Part shown: in pieces, positions 53,029 to 62,703 of the stretch
How the letters are laid out: every line of letters starts with the position of its first letter
How positions within the stretch are numbered: the first letter of the stretch is position 1
Source: Actinomadura meyerae
Lineage (GTDB): Bacteria; Actinomycetota; Actinomycetes; Streptosporangiales; Streptosporangiaceae
Reading direction: 5' to 3'
Length of the DNA stretch: 64,000 nt
Assembly: GCF_900188445.1 (NCBI RefSeq)
Contig: NZ_FZOR01000019.1
Location: forward strand, 62,001 to 126,000
Program-made: the position numbers and the translations under genes
Notes under the pieces: generated by a model
The model's database searches: none
What the model saw: only the letters and a program-made list of their open reading frames with translations
Told to the model about the DNA's origin: nothing

Positions 53029-53407
53029 GGTGGGCTCCATCCCGCGGGGGTCTCCCCGCTCACCCCCGCAACTGGTTTCGCTGTGTCCCCGTGCTTCGCA
53101 CTCTGCGGAGGAAACCCCCACATACCCGGAACGAGTGGCCTAACTCGCGTCATACGTCACGTAAACCCTCCCGATGCGCCTCAGCCGCACGTGCGGCGGA
53201 CCGGGGCCCTTGGGATCCCGCTACCGTTGTCGTGCGGGAGGCTCACCGGCGGTCGCGTCGGCGTCATCGGGGTGCCCAGAACGTAACCCGGAGATCGCGG
53301 CATGTGAAGGGCCGCGTCCGGCTCCGGCCCCGCAAAGGCTCTCGTGCGGACCCCCGCCGATCGCCACAAAGTCCTTTGCCAGCCCGTCAATCAAGGAAAT
53401 ACGCTCG

Positions 53408-54895
53408 ATGGCCGTGCCCAACCAGAACGTGACCCCAGAGTCCTCGCGGCGCATCGCGATCGCCGAGCTGCTGCGCGGCATCGCGCCCGTCGCCGACGAC
53501 CTCGGCGCCCTGTTCGCGGCGGCCGGTCACGAGCTGGCGCTGGTCGGCGGGCCGGTCCGGGACGCGCTGCTGCGCCGTCCGACCAAGGACATCGACCTCA
53601 CCACCGACGCGCCGCCCGAGCGCACCCTGGAGATCATCCGCGACTGGGCGGACGCGCACTGGACGATCGGCATCGAGTTCGGCACGGTCGGCCTCCGCAA
53701 GAACGGCGTCGAGCTGGAGATCACCACCTACCGCAGCGAGTCCTACGACCCGAAGTCCCGCAAGCCGGACGTCTCTTACGGGACCTCCCTCATCGAGGAC
53801 CTCCGCCGCCGCGACTTCGCCGTCAACGCGATGGCGGCGCGGCTGCCGGGCCACGAGTTCGTCGACCCGTTCGGCGGCCTCACCGACCTGCAGCGCAAGG
53901 TGCTGCGGACGCCCGGCAAGCCCGAGGACTCCTTCAGCGACGATCCGCTGCGGATGCTGCGCGCCGCCCGGTTCACGTCGCAGCTCGGGTTCACCGTCGC
54001 GCCCGACGTCGTCCGCGCGATGAAGGACATGGCGGACCGCATCGAGATCGTGTCCGCCGAGCGGGTCCGCGACGAGCTGTCCAAGCTGATCTGCGGGCAG
54101 TACCCCCGGCAGGGCCTGGCGCTGCTGGTCGAGACCGGCCTCGCCGCGCACGTCCTGCCGGAGCTGCCGATGCTGCGGCTGGAGATCGACGAGCACCACC
54201 GGCACAAGGACGTCTACGAGCACTCGCTGATCGTCTTGGAGCAGGCGATCGCGCAGGAGGAGGACGGCCCCGACCTCGTGCTGCGCCTCGCGGCCCTGCT
54301 GCACGACATCGGCAAGCCGAAGACCCGCCGGTTCGAGCCGGGCGGGCGGGTGTCGTTCCACCACCACGAGGTCGTCGGCGCGAAGATGACCCGCAAGCGG
54401 CTGACCGCGCTGCGCTACCCGAAGGACGTCGTCAACGACGTGTCCCGGCTTGTGGAGCTGCACCTGCGCTTCCACGGCTACGGCACCGGCGAGTGGACCG
54501 ACTCGGCCGTCCGCCGGTACGTCCGCGACGCCGGGCCGCTGCTGTCGCGCCTGCACAAGCTGACCCGCGCCGACTGCACCACCCGCAACAAGCGCAAGGC
54601 CGACCGGCTCCGCCGCACCTACGACGACCTGGAGCGGCGGATCGACCGGCTCGCCCAGGAGGAGGAGCTCGCCGCGATCCGGCCGGAGATCGACGGCAAC
54701 GAGATCCAGGAGATCCTCGGCATCGGGCCGGGCCCGCTCGTCGGCAGGGCCTACAAGTTCCTCCTCGACCTGCGCCTCGACCGCGGCATCATCGGCAAGG
54801 ACGCCGCCGCCGAGGAGCTCCGCCGCTGGGCGGCCGCCGAGGGCGTCCTTCCGGGCGAGGACGGCGAGCCCGCGGCCGGGAAGGGCGAGGAGTGA
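53408..54895 (+). CDS. cca: CCA tRNA nucleotidyltransferase
   Basis: The enzyme adds or repairs the CCA end of tRNAs; tRNA-Ile in this window lacks an encoded CCA. The product is 495 aa from ATG 53408. The nucleotidyltransferase head has GGPVRD (47-52) and DIDLTTDA (61-68). The RRDFAVNAMA and DDPLRMLRAARF segments follow. The C-terminal HD domain has LLHDIGK and the region HHHEVVGAKM. Its TGA overlaps the GTG of bioA (GTGA). Confidence 0.95.
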   Translation: MAVPNQNVTPESSRRIAIAELLRGIAPVADDLGALFAAAGHELALVGGPVRDALLRRPTKDIDLTTDAPPERTLEIIRDWADAHWTIGIEFGTVGLRKNGVELEITTYRSESYDPKSRKPDVSYGTSLIEDLRRRDFAVNAMAARLPGHEFVDPFGGLTDLQRKVLRTPGKPEDSFSDDPLRMLRAARFTSQLGFTVAPDVVRAMKDMADRIEIVSAERVRDELSKLICGQYPRQGLALLVETGLAAHVLPELPMLRLEIDEHHRHKDVYEHSLIVLEQAIAQEEDGPDLVLRLAALLHDIGKPKTRRFEPGGRVSFHHHEVVGAKMTRKRLTALRYPKDVVNDVSRLVELHLRFHGYGTGEWTDSAVRRYVRDAGPLLSRLHKLTRADCTTRNKRKADRLRRTYDDLERRIDRLAQEEELAAIRPEIDGNEIQEILGIGPGPLVGRAYKFLLDLRLDRGIIGKDAAAEELRRWAAAEGVLPGEDGEPAAGKGEE

Positions 54896-56205
54896 TCCCG
54901 CTGCAGCTCGGGCGGATGAGCCCGCGGGAGACCGAGCGGATGCTGGAGTTCGACCGGGAGCACATCTGGCACCCGTACTCGCCGATGCCCGCGCAGGCCC
55001 CCGCACTGCCGGTCGTGTCGGCGGACGGGGTGCGGCTGACGCTCGCCGACGGCACCGAGCTGATCGACGGGATGTCGTCGTGGTGGGCGGCCGTGCACGG
55101 GTACAACCACCCGAAGCTGAACGCGGCCGTGACCGGGCAGCTCGGCAAGATGGCGCACGTGATGTTCGGCGGGCTCACGCACCCGCCGGCGGTGCGCCTC
55201 GCCGAGCGGCTGGTCGAGCTGACGCCCGAGCCGCTGACGAAGGTGTTCTTCGCCGACTCCGGCTCGGTCGCGGTCGAAGTCGCGATCAAGATGGCGTTGC
55301 AGTACTGGCGCTCCCAGGGGCGTCCGGGACGGCACCGACTGCTCACCGTCCGCGGCGGGTACCACGGTGACACGTTCGGCGACATGGCCGTCTGCGACCC
55401 GGTCAACGGGATGCACCACCTGTTCGGCGACGTCCTCGCGAAGCACGTGTTCGCGCCGCCGCCCCCGCTCGGGTACTCCGCCGATCCCGACGACGCGTAC
55501 CTGGACGAGCTGTCCGGGCTCGCGGCGCGGCACGCGGGCGAGCTGGCCGGGATCATCGTCGAGCCGATCGTGCAGGGCGCGGGCGGCATGCGCTTCTACG
55601 CGCCCGAGTACCTGGGCGCGCTCCGCGACATCGCCGACGAGCACGGCCTGCTGCTGATCCTGGACGAGATCGCCACCGGGTTCGGCCGGACGGGCGAGCT
55701 GTGGGGCTGCGACCACGCGGAGGTCGCGCCCGACATCATGTGCGTCGGCAAGGCCCTGACCGGCGGATACATGACGATGGCCGCCACCGTGTGCACCGAC
55801 CGCGTCGCCGAGGGCATCTCCGCCGGGGAGGCGGGCGCGCTGATGCACGGCCCCACCTACATGGCGAATCCGCTGGCCGCCGCGGTCGCGTCCGCGTCGA
55901 TCGACCTGCTGCTGTCCCGCGACTGGCGGGACGAGGTCGACACCATCGAGGCGATCCTGACCAGCGAACTGCTCGGCGCCGCCGAGTTCCCCGGCGTGGC
56001 CGACGTCCGCGTCCTCGGCGCGATCGGCGTCGTGGAGGCGCGGGAGCCGGTGGACGTCGCGTCCGTACAGGAGATCGCCATGGCGCACGGCGTCTGGCTG
56101 CGCCCGTTCGGCAAGCTCGTCTACACGATGCCGCCGTACGTCTGCACGGAGGACGAGGTCCTGCACATCGCCGCCGCCCTGAACGCCATCGCAGAGTCCC
56201 TCTGA
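54892..56205 (+). CDS. bioA: Adenosylmethionine-8-amino-7-oxononanoate aminotransferase
   Basis: BioA makes 7,8-diaminopelargonic acid in biotin synthesis. The product is 437 aa from GTG 54892, with ATG 54916 the alternative. It has the BioA-specific HIWHPYSPMP and SSWWAAVHGYNHP, and the PLP lysine in GKALTGGYMTMAA. The DEIATGFGRTG segment matches too. No other biotin gene is nearby, so it is an isolated pathway gene coupled to cca. A short hairpin terminator follows 1 bp after the stop. Confidence 0.92.
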   Translation: MIPLQLGRMSPRETERMLEFDREHIWHPYSPMPAQAPALPVVSADGVRLTLADGTELIDGMSSWWAAVHGYNHPKLNAAVTGQLGKMAHVMFGGLTHPPAVRLAERLVELTPEPLTKVFFADSGSVAVEVAIKMALQYWRSQGRPGRHRLLTVRGGYHGDTFGDMAVCDPVNGMHHLFGDVLAKHVFAPPPPLGYSADPDDAYLDELSGLAARHAGELAGIIVEPIVQGAGGMRFYAPEYLGALRDIADEHGLLLILDEIATGFGRTGELWGCDHAEVAPDIMCVGKALTGGYMTMAATVCTDRVAEGISAGEAGALMHGPTYMANPLAAAVASASIDLLLSRDWRDEVDTIEAILTSELLGAAEFPGVADVRVLGAIGVVEAREPVDVASVQEIAMAHGVWLRPFGKLVYTMPPYVCTEDEVLHIAAALNAIAESL

Positions 56206-56225
56206 CCTCACGGTATGCCGTGAGG
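56206..56225. terminator. Terminator between bioA and the MFS gene
   Basis: CCTCACGG-TATG-CCGTGAGG is a perfect 8-bp hairpin between convergent genes. There is no T-run on either side. Confidence 0.6.
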
Positions 56226-56248
56226 AGGGCGGCGCCGGTCGGCGCGGG

Positions 56249-57553
56249 TCAGCGCAGGGCGTGCGCGGGGCGGTGCATGCGGGACGCCGCCGTGCGGTAG
56301 GCGACCGCTCCGGCGGCGTAGGCGGCGATCACGGCGAGCAGTGTCGGGAGGGCGCGGCCGTCCGAGGGCAGCCAGGCCGCGGCCGCCGCGGCCGCCGCCG
56401 CGAACGTCGCGTTGAAGAGCATGTCGTAGACGGCGAACACCCGTCCCCGGTACGCGTCGTCGATCAGTTCCTGCAGTGTCGTGTCGACGCACAGCTTGAC
56501 GCCCTGCGACACGACGCCCAGCAGGAACGCGCCGGCCGCCCAGGGGCGCTCGGTGAACGACGTCCCGAGCAGCAGGAGGCTCAGCGCCGCCGCGGCGAGC
56601 AGCCACGCCGTCCACGCCTGCTTGCTGATCCGCCGCACCACCGCCGGGGTGATCAGCGCCGCCGCGAAGTACCCGGCGCCGGACACCCCGAGCATGAGCG
56701 CGAACACCTCCAGGCCCCGGTCGGGGTCGTCGGCGAAGTGGTTGCGGCACAGCAGCAGCGTCATGATCAGGACGACGCCGTACAGGAACCGGTGGAACGA
56801 GATCGCGCCGAGCGCCAGCGCCGCCTGCGGGCGCCGCGCGATGTGCCCGCCCCCGGCCGCGAGCCCGCGCAGGACGCCGCCGAGCGCGTCCCGGACGCCG
56901 GGCGCCGCCTCCGGCCGGGCGCCGCCCGCCGCGTGCGGGCCGAGCAGCCCCTTCGGCAGCGTCGTCGCGATCAGGCCCGCCAGGACGAACAGCGCCGCCG
57001 CGGCCACCAGGATCAGCGCGGTGCCGTCGTGTCCCGCGCCGAACAGCCGGCGCAGCAGGTAGCCGGCCCCCGCGCCGGCGAACGAGATGATCGTCCCGGA
57101 CGTGACCGAGAACGCGTTCGCCGTCACCAGCTGCTCGCGCCGCACCACGTGCGGCAGCGCCGCCGACAGCGCGGAGAGGAAGAACCGGTTGACGCCCAGC
57201 ACGACGAGGACGCCGAGGAAGAAGCCGAGGCCGTCCCGCCCGGCGGCGACCAGGCCCGCGACGGCCAGTACCAGCATGGCGCGCAGTACCGGCGTCCAGA
57301 CGAGGATCTGGCGGCGCCGCCAGCGGTCGATGAACACGCCCGCGAACGGTCCGAGCACCGAGTACGGCAGGAGCGTCACCGCGAACGCCGCCGCGGCCTT
57401 GCCCGCCGTCGTCTGCCGTTCGGGGGAGAAGAACACGTAGCCGGCGAGGGCCACCTGGAACAGGCCGTCGGTGAGCTGCGAGGCGAGCCGGGTCGCGTAC
57501 AGCCGCTGAAAATCCCGTTCACGCAGGATTCCCCGCAACTCGCCCGTTTGCAT
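56249..57553 (-). CDS. MFS transporter
   Basis: The 434-aa protein starts at ATG 57553 (MQTGELRGILRERDFQRLYA). It has twelve predicted helices with the MFS motif A-like loop AGVFIDRWRRRQILV (about 70-85), repeated in weaker form after helix 7. This pattern fits drug/macrolide-type exporters. It follows the TetR gene on the same strand after 76 bp, so export of a compound sensed by the TetR is likely. The substrate is unknown. Confidence 0.85.
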   Translation of the reverse strand: MQTGELRGILRERDFQRLYATRLASQLTDGLFQVALAGYVFFSPERQTTAGKAAAAFAVTLLPYSVLGPFAGVFIDRWRRRQILVWTPVLRAMLVLAVAGLVAAGRDGLGFFLGVLVVLGVNRFFLSALSAALPHVVRREQLVTANAFSVTSGTIISFAGAGAGYLLRRLFGAGHDGTALILVAAAALFVLAGLIATTLPKGLLGPHAAGGARPEAAPGVRDALGGVLRGLAAGGGHIARRPQAALALGAISFHRFLYGVVLIMTLLLCRNHFADDPDRGLEVFALMLGVSGAGYFAAALITPAVVRRISKQAWTAWLLAAAALSLLLLGTSFTERPWAAGAFLLGVVSQGVKLCVDTTLQELIDDAYRGRVFAVYDMLFNATFAAAAAAAAAWLPSDGRALPTLLAVIAAYAAGAVAYRTAASRMHRPAHALR

Positions 57554-57629
57554 CTGATCAGGGTATGCGCTGCCGGCACGCGCCAGGGCCGCGCTCACGG
57601 CGTGCACGGCGTGCCCGGGCCTCCGGCCG

Positions 57630-58361
57630 TCAGCCGGGACGGGAGGCGTCGCGCTCCAGGCCGTCGAGGAGGGCCTGGAGGCCGAACGCGAAGGCCCCGC
57701 CGGGGAACGCGGTCCCGCCGGGGGACGCCGCCCCGCCGGGGGACGCCGCCCCGCCGGGGGACGCGGCGTCGCCGGTGGCCGCCGCGGTCCGCACGCGGGC
57801 GCGCAGGCGCGGGAAGCGCTCGGCGATCTCCCGGGCCTGCGCCAGGGACGCGTCGACGTGCTCGCGGCCGCCGCCGTTCCGGCCGAGGCCGCGCCTGACG
57901 GAGGCGGCGGCCGCGACACCGGCCGCGTTGCCGAGGACGTAGGTGAACACCGCGGTGGCCGCCCTGTCTGCGTCCGCGCCGGTGAAGCCACCGGCCTCGT
58001 AGACGGCGAGCTGGTGCTCGTCATGTCGGGCCTTGCTCTCGCCGTAGACGACGTGCGCGGCGAAGACCTGCACGAGCCACGGGTGCCGGGTGAACAGCCG
58101 GTACAGGTCGGTGGCCATGGCGGTGGCGGCGGCGCGCCAGCCGCCGGCGCGCGGGTCGGGGAGCGTGAGCTCGCCCCAGACCCGGTCGGTGGCCAGCAGG
58201 ACCAGGTTGTCCTTGCTCTTCACATGCCAGTACACGGCCGTGGCGGCGGAGTCGAGGCGCTTGCCCAGCGCGCGCATGTTGAGCCCTTCGAGCCCCTCGT
58301 CGTCGAGCAGCGCGATGGCGGTGCGGACGATCTGGTCCAGGGAGAGGGTGCCGCGCGGCAT
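57630..58361 (-). CDS. TetR-family transcriptional regulator
   Basis: The 243-aa regulator starts at ATG 58361 (MPRGTLSLDQIVRTAIALLD); GTG starts at 58370 and 58379 are possible. The helix-turn-helix is ALGKRLDSAATAVYWHVKSK, typical of TetR with its classical C-terminal dimerisation domain. A run of S-P-G-G-A-A repeats (about 195-216) interrupts the C-terminal part. A perfect operator-like palindrome lies just upstream (58378-58402). It likely represses itself and the adjacent MFS gene. Confidence 0.9.
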   Translation of the reverse strand: MPRGTLSLDQIVRTAIALLDDEGLEGLNMRALGKRLDSAATAVYWHVKSKDNLVLLATDRVWGELTLPDPRAGGWRAAATAMATDLYRLFTRHPWLVQVFAAHVVYGESKARHDEHQLAVYEAGGFTGADADRAATAVFTYVLGNAAGVAAAASVRRGLGRNGGGREHVDASLAQAREIAERFPRLRARVRTAAATGDAASPGGAASPGGAASPGGTAFPGGAFAFGLQALLDGLERDASRPG

Positions 58362-58377
58362 GGACTCCACCGTATGC

Positions 58378-58402
58378 ACCACTTGCACACCGTTCAAGTG
58401 GT
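58378..58402. promoter_or_regulatory. TetR operator-like palindrome
   Basis: ACCACTTG and CAAGTGGT form a perfect 8-9-8 inverted repeat. It begins 16 bp upstream of the TetR ATG, the position expected for autoregulation. Confidence 0.65.
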
Positions 58403-58447
58403 CACCCCGGCCCGCTCCGGCCGCCCCGGTCTGCCCTGGCCCCCGGG

Positions 58448-60220
58448 TCAGCTGAGCCAGAGGCGGGTGTAGTCGTAGCCGGAGGTGGTGGGCAGGTAGA
58501 GCGCGCCGTGGACGCGGGACGAGTGGAAGAGCGTCTGCGCCCGGTCGAGCAGCGGGACGATCACCGCGTCCTCCATGATCTTCTGATCGGCCTGCTGCCA
58601 GTAGCCGGCCGCGCGGCCCGCGTCCGGGGCGGTCAGGGCCGCGTCGATCAGTGCGTTGACCTGCGGGTTGTTGTAACCGCCGTAGTTGGTGGAGTTCTGC
58701 CCGTAGCCGCGGCCGTCGAACAGCGGCTGGATGATCGACCGGCCGTTGTTGCCGTACCAGTCCGGCACCCAGCCGGGGGCGGCGATGTCCCATTCGCCCG
58801 CGCGCCCGCGCGCGGGGGTGCCGAGGGTGCCGGCGTAGAAGGAGCCGCCGGAGTCGGCGATCAGCTCGGTCTCCACCCCGCACGCGTCGAGATTGTCCGC
58901 GATCGACTGGGCGATGAGCTTGTGGACGCTGTTCGTCCGGTACGGGAACTTCAGCTTGAGCCCGGTGCGGCCCGTCCGGCCGAGCAGCTCCCGGCACTTG
59001 GCGGGGTCGCCGGTCTCGCCCGGCGTCGGGTAGTGCTCGATGGCGGAGTAGCCGGAGTTCCCCGGCGGGATCACCGTGTGCAGGGGCCGCGCCACCGACG
59101 GCCCGCCGACGATCTTGATGAGCGCGCTGCGGTCGACCGCGTACTCCAGCGCCTGCCGGACCGCCCGCTCGCCGAGCGCCCCGCGGTTGTTGGGGCTGCG
59201 CAGGTTGAACACCAGGTACGGGCTGCTGTTCGGCGTCTCCCGGATCGCGAAGCGCGGGTCGTCGCGGAGCCGGGGGATCGCGGACGTCGGGACGGGCTGG
59301 TCCCAGGCGAGGTCGGCGGTGCCCTGCTCCAGCTGCTGCTGGACGGCCTCCGGCGAGTCCTGCCCGAGCGTGATCCGGATCTTCGCGACGTGCCGCTCGC
59401 GCAGCGGGTCGGCCGCCGCCCGCCACGCCGGGTTCCGGGACAGCTCGTACGACAGGCCCGGCCGGTACTCGGTGATCTGGTACGGGCCGTTGGAGATCGT
59501 GTTCCGCCGGAGCTGCGGGCCGTCCGGGACGTAGGCGTCGTACTCCTTCGGCGCGGCGGCGGTGTAGGGCAGCGCCAGCAGGTTGAGGAAGTCGCTGGCG
59601 GGGCGCCGCAGCCGGAACACGAGCGTCCGGTCGTCCGCGGCGCGCAGCCCCTCGATCGCGTGGTCGCGCTGGTACGCCGCCATCGCCGCCGGGTCCTTGG
59701 CGTCGACCCGGGCGTAGCCGCGGCAGAACTCGTCCATCCCCTTGATCGTCGAGACGAAGTAGCCCTTGCCGGACGACGGCGCCGCCGGGTTGCAGAGCCG
59801 CTCGAAGCCGCGGACGAAGTCGTGCGCGGTCACCGGGCGCGGCGGGTCGGTGTTCCACAGCACGCCCGTGCGCAGCCGCACCGTGTAGCTGCGGCGGTCC
59901 TTGCCGATGTCGCCGTTCTCGCGGGTCGGGACGCGCTCGGCGACGTCCGGCCGGACCGGCACCGTCTCCTGGAAGTCGTTGGACGCGCGCGTCCCGAACA
60001 GCGTCCGGGCGAAGGTGCGGGTCAGGCCGTACGCGCCGACGCTCGACACCGACGCCGGGTCGAGGTGCTCGACGTCGGACGAGCCGACGATCCGCAGCGT
60101 CCCGCCCTCGCGGGGCCGGCCCGCGGCGGAGGCGTCGTCACCTCCCCCGGCGCATCCGGCGAGGCCCACCATCAGCCCCGTCAGCCCCACCGTCACCTTG
60201 TACATCTGGCGTGCCGTCAC
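58448..60220 (-). CDS. ABC-transporter substrate-binding lipoprotein (peptide/nickel type)
   Basis: This is a 590-aa family-5 solute-binding protein. GTG 60220 is chosen because a GAGG lies 7 bp upstream and the sequence at once gives a lipoprotein signal (lipobox LAGC, Cys23). The conserved segment LRIVGSSDVEHLDPASV and the later YDYTRLWLS end are typical. The mid-region (YTVRLRTGVLWNTDPPRPVT) matches the family. No permease or ATPase gene is adjacent, so it is an orphan. The ligand, a peptide or metal complex, is unknown. Confidence 0.9.
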   Translation of the reverse strand: MTARQMYKVTVGLTGLMVGLAGCAGGGDDASAAGRPREGGTLRIVGSSDVEHLDPASVSSVGAYGLTRTFARTLFGTRASNDFQETVPVRPDVAERVPTRENGDIGKDRRSYTVRLRTGVLWNTDPPRPVTAHDFVRGFERLCNPAAPSSGKGYFVSTIKGMDEFCRGYARVDAKDPAAMAAYQRDHAIEGLRAADDRTLVFRLRRPASDFLNLLALPYTAAAPKEYDAYVPDGPQLRRNTISNGPYQITEYRPGLSYELSRNPAWRAAADPLRERHVAKIRITLGQDSPEAVQQQLEQGTADLAWDQPVPTSAIPRLRDDPRFAIRETPNSSPYLVFNLRSPNNRGALGERAVRQALEYAVDRSALIKIVGGPSVARPLHTVIPPGNSGYSAIEHYPTPGETGDPAKCRELLGRTGRTGLKLKFPYRTNSVHKLIAQSIADNLDACGVETELIADSGGSFYAGTLGTPARGRAGEWDIAAPGWVPDWYGNNGRSIIQPLFDGRGYGQNSTNYGGYNNPQVNALIDAALTAPDAGRAAGYWQQADQKIMEDAVIVPLLDRAQTLFHSSRVHGALYLPTTSGYDYTRLWLS

Positions 60221-60325
60221 GTCTTCACCTCGGACACTCGGAACCTGGCGCGCAGTCACCGGCGGTGTCACAGTAGGGCCACAGAGTGACAAAGGGCCGG
60301 TACATCACCGTTTTCTTCTAGAAGT

Positions 60326-60367
60326 AAGGACGCCCTGACAGTGGAGTGTCCACTCTCAGGGCGTCCT
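60326..60367. terminator. Terminator after ino1
   Basis: AAGGACGCCCTGA and TCAGGGCGTCCTT pair over 13 bp, with an inner AGTGGA/TCCACT stem. It lies in the gap between the lipoprotein start and the ino1 stop and should end ino1 transcription. Confidence 0.8.
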
Positions 60368-60422
60368 TTGGGACTTTTGTGATCGGGCTCTCAGCGAGCC
60401 GCGATCGGCCGGTCGGCCGGGA

Positions 60423-61502
60423 TCAGCGCTCGACCTCGCCGCGGATGAACTTCTCCACCGCGTCGTGCGCCTGGTCGTCGTTGTACTGCTCCGGCGGCGA
60501 CTTCATGAAGTAGGAGCTGGCCGACAGGATCGGGCCGCCGATGCCGCGGTCCTTGGCGATCTTCGCGGCGCGCACCGCGTCGATGATCACGCCGGCGGAG
60601 TTCGGGGAGTCCCAGACCTCCAGCTTGTACTCCAGGTTGAGGGGCGTGTCGCCGAACGACTTGCCCTCCAGCCGGACGTAGGCCCACTTGCGGTCGTCCA
60701 GCCACGGCACGTGGTCGGACGGGCCGATGTGCACGTCGGCCTTCGCCATCTCGTGCGGGATCTGCGAGGTCACCGACTGCGTCTTGGAGATCTTCTTGGA
60801 CTGGAGCCGCTTGCGCTCCAGCATGTTCATGAAGTCCATGTTGCCGCCGAAGTTGAGCTGGTACGTGCGCAGCAGCTCGACCCCGCGGTCCTCGAACAGG
60901 CGGGCCATGACGCGGTGCGTGATGGTGGCGCCGACCTGCGACTTGATGTCGTCGCCGACGATCGGGACGCCCGCGTCGGTGAACTTCTGCGCCCACTCGG
61001 GGTCGCTCGCGATGAACACCGGCAGCGCGTTGACGAACGCGACCTTGGCGTCGATCGCGCACTGGGCGTAGAAGCGGTCGGCCTCCTCAGAGCCCACCGG
61101 CAGGTACGACACCAGGACGTCGACCTCGGCGTCCTTCAGGGCCTGCACCACGTCGACCGGCTCGGCGTCGGACTCCTCGACCATGTCCAGGTAGTACTCG
61201 CCGAGGCCGTCGAGGGTGTGGCCGCGCTGGACGGTGACGCCGGTCGGGGGGACGTCGGCGAACTTGATCGTGTTGTTCTCGCTGGCGTGGATGGCCTCGG
61301 ACAGGTCCATCCCCACCTTCTTGGCGTCCACGTCGAACGCGGCGACGAACTCCACGTCGCCGACGTGGTACTCGCCGAACTGGACGTGCATCAAGCCGGG
61401 GACTCGCGTCTCGGGGGCCGCGTCCTTGTAGAACTCGACACCTTGGACGAGCGAAGAGGCGCAGTTGCCCACACCCACGATGGCTACGCGCACCGAACCC
61501 AT
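60423..61502 (-). CDS. ino1: Inositol-3-phosphate synthase
   Basis: The enzyme makes inositol 3-phosphate from glucose 6-phosphate. In actinobacteria this feeds mycothiol and phosphatidylinositol. The product is 359 aa from ATG 61502, with AAGGAG upstream. The NAD motif is VGVGNCASSLVQG (about 9-21). SYLPVGSEEADRFYAQ, VGDDIKSQVGATITHR and RTYQLNFGGNMDFMNM are hallmark segments. PadR lies 69 bp upstream on the same strand. Confidence 0.96.
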   Translation of the reverse strand: MGSVRVAIVGVGNCASSLVQGVEFYKDAAPETRVPGLMHVQFGEYHVGDVEFVAAFDVDAKKVGMDLSEAIHASENNTIKFADVPPTGVTVQRGHTLDGLGEYYLDMVEESDAEPVDVVQALKDAEVDVLVSYLPVGSEEADRFYAQCAIDAKVAFVNALPVFIASDPEWAQKFTDAGVPIVGDDIKSQVGATITHRVMARLFEDRGVELLRTYQLNFGGNMDFMNMLERKRLQSKKISKTQSVTSQIPHEMAKADVHIGPSDHVPWLDDRKWAYVRLEGKSFGDTPLNLEYKLEVWDSPNSAGVIIDAVRAAKIAKDRGIGGPILSASSYFMKSPPEQYNDDQAHDAVEKFIRGEVER

Positions 61503-61570
61503 CCGGTTGCTCCTTCTCTCTTGCGGAACATGTGGTGTTTCACCCGCCCCCGAAGGCGCCGGGCCGCGGC

Positions 61571-62194
61571 TCAGCGGCCCTCGTCCCGAGGCATGTCCTG
61601 ATCAATTCGCTTGGCTGACTGTGCTTGCTGCTCCTGCTCGGCCCGCTCGCGCCCGATGAGCTCGTTGAGCCATCTCACCTCGCGCTCGACCGACTCCAGC
61701 CCGTGGTTCTGCAGCTCCAGGGTGTAGGAGTCGACGCGCTCGCGGGTTCGCGCCAGGGCGGCGCGGACGCTCTCCAGGCGCTCCTCCAGCCGGCTGCGCC
61801 GGCCTTCGAGGATCCGCAGCCGGACGTCGGCGCGGGTGTGCGAGAAGAAGGCGAAGTGAACGCCGAACCCCTCGTCCTCCCACGACGCCGGACCGGCCTC
61901 GGTGAGGAGCTGCTGGAGGCGCTCCTTGCCGTCGGCGGTGAGCTTGTAAACGATCTTCGACCGGCGGCTCTGCAGTGCCAGCGGTGTGTTCGCCTCGTCC
62001 GGACGGTCTTCGACGATCATTCCGTCCGTGAGAAGCTGCTTCAGGCACGGATAGAGGGATCCGTAGGAGAACGCCCGGAACATCCCCAGCAGGGCATTGA
62101 GCCGCTTGCGCAGCTCGTAGCCGTGCATGGGAGCCTCGTGCAGCAGGCCGAGCACGGCGAGCTCCAGCACGCCCGCGCCCTTCCTGGCCGCCAT
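61571..62194 (-). CDS. PadR-family transcriptional regulator
   Basis: The 207-aa regulator starts at ATG 62194 (MAARKGAGVLELAVLGLLHE). The winged helix covers about residues 8-85 (HGYELRKRLNALLGMFRAFS then YGSLYPCLKQLLTDGMI). A long helical C-terminal domain includes a coiled-coil-like LEERLESVRAALARTRERVD. A palindrome array (62234-62265) upstream is probably its operator. It precedes ino1 and may share control with it, an arrangement common in actinomycetes. Confidence 0.9.
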   Translation of the reverse strand: MAARKGAGVLELAVLGLLHEAPMHGYELRKRLNALLGMFRAFSYGSLYPCLKQLLTDGMIVEDRPDEANTPLALQSRRSKIVYKLTADGKERLQQLLTEAGPASWEDEGFGVHFAFFSHTRADVRLRILEGRRSRLEERLESVRAALARTRERVDSYTLELQNHGLESVEREVRWLNELIGRERAEQEQQAQSAKRIDQDMPRDEGR

Positions 62195-62233
62195 CCCGGT
62201 TCCCTCTCTCGCAGAGACCGATGTCTCGATCCG

Positions 62234-62265
62234 ATGTATCGAGTGAATGTATCGACTCGATACAT
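62234..62265. promoter_or_regulatory. Operator array upstream of the PadR gene
   Basis: ATGTATCGA-C-TCGATACAT (62247-62265) is a perfect 9-bp inverted repeat with a 1-bp spacer. A further direct copy of ATGTATCGA lies at 62234-62242. It is 40-70 bp upstream of the PadR ATG. The rest of the 509-bp gap 62195-62703 has no gene. Confidence 0.65.
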
Positions 62266-62319
62266 CGACAAGATACGTACGAGGCCCCGTCCTGGCAAGT
62301 GGCGGTGTCACGGGCGGTG

Positions 62320-62352
62320 GTGCGGACGGGGTGCGGACGGGGTGCGGACGAG
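62320..62352. repeat. Three tandem copies of an 11-bp unit
   Basis: GTGCGGACGGG is repeated three times (last copy GTGCGGACGAG) between the PadR and PBP genes. No role is apparent. Confidence 0.6.
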
Positions 62353-62703
62353 GTGGGTCCGGCCGGACGGGGGCGTCGAGCCGCGGCGGCGCGGGAGGCG
62401 TACTAGTCGGTGTGAGCACCGAATACGCCGAAATCAGGGTGTATGTGGCGGAAATATGTCAAAGTTGCGCCAGGAACCACCTGGCCCGTCACGGGGTCCC
62501 GGGCGGCTGACAGCACGGAAGGAGAACCCGGCCGCCTCCGCCGGAAGGGGCGCGGACCGGCCGGGATGGAACTTCACCATGCATGCGCTCCCCCCGCTCA
62601 CCAGCCCGCACAGTACTCTTCGGACGGCGCACGAGTCGCAACAAGGGCCGGAGGCCGCCCCGGGCCACTGGCAACAACCGTTGTCCCCTGTTGATGAGGT
62701 CGC

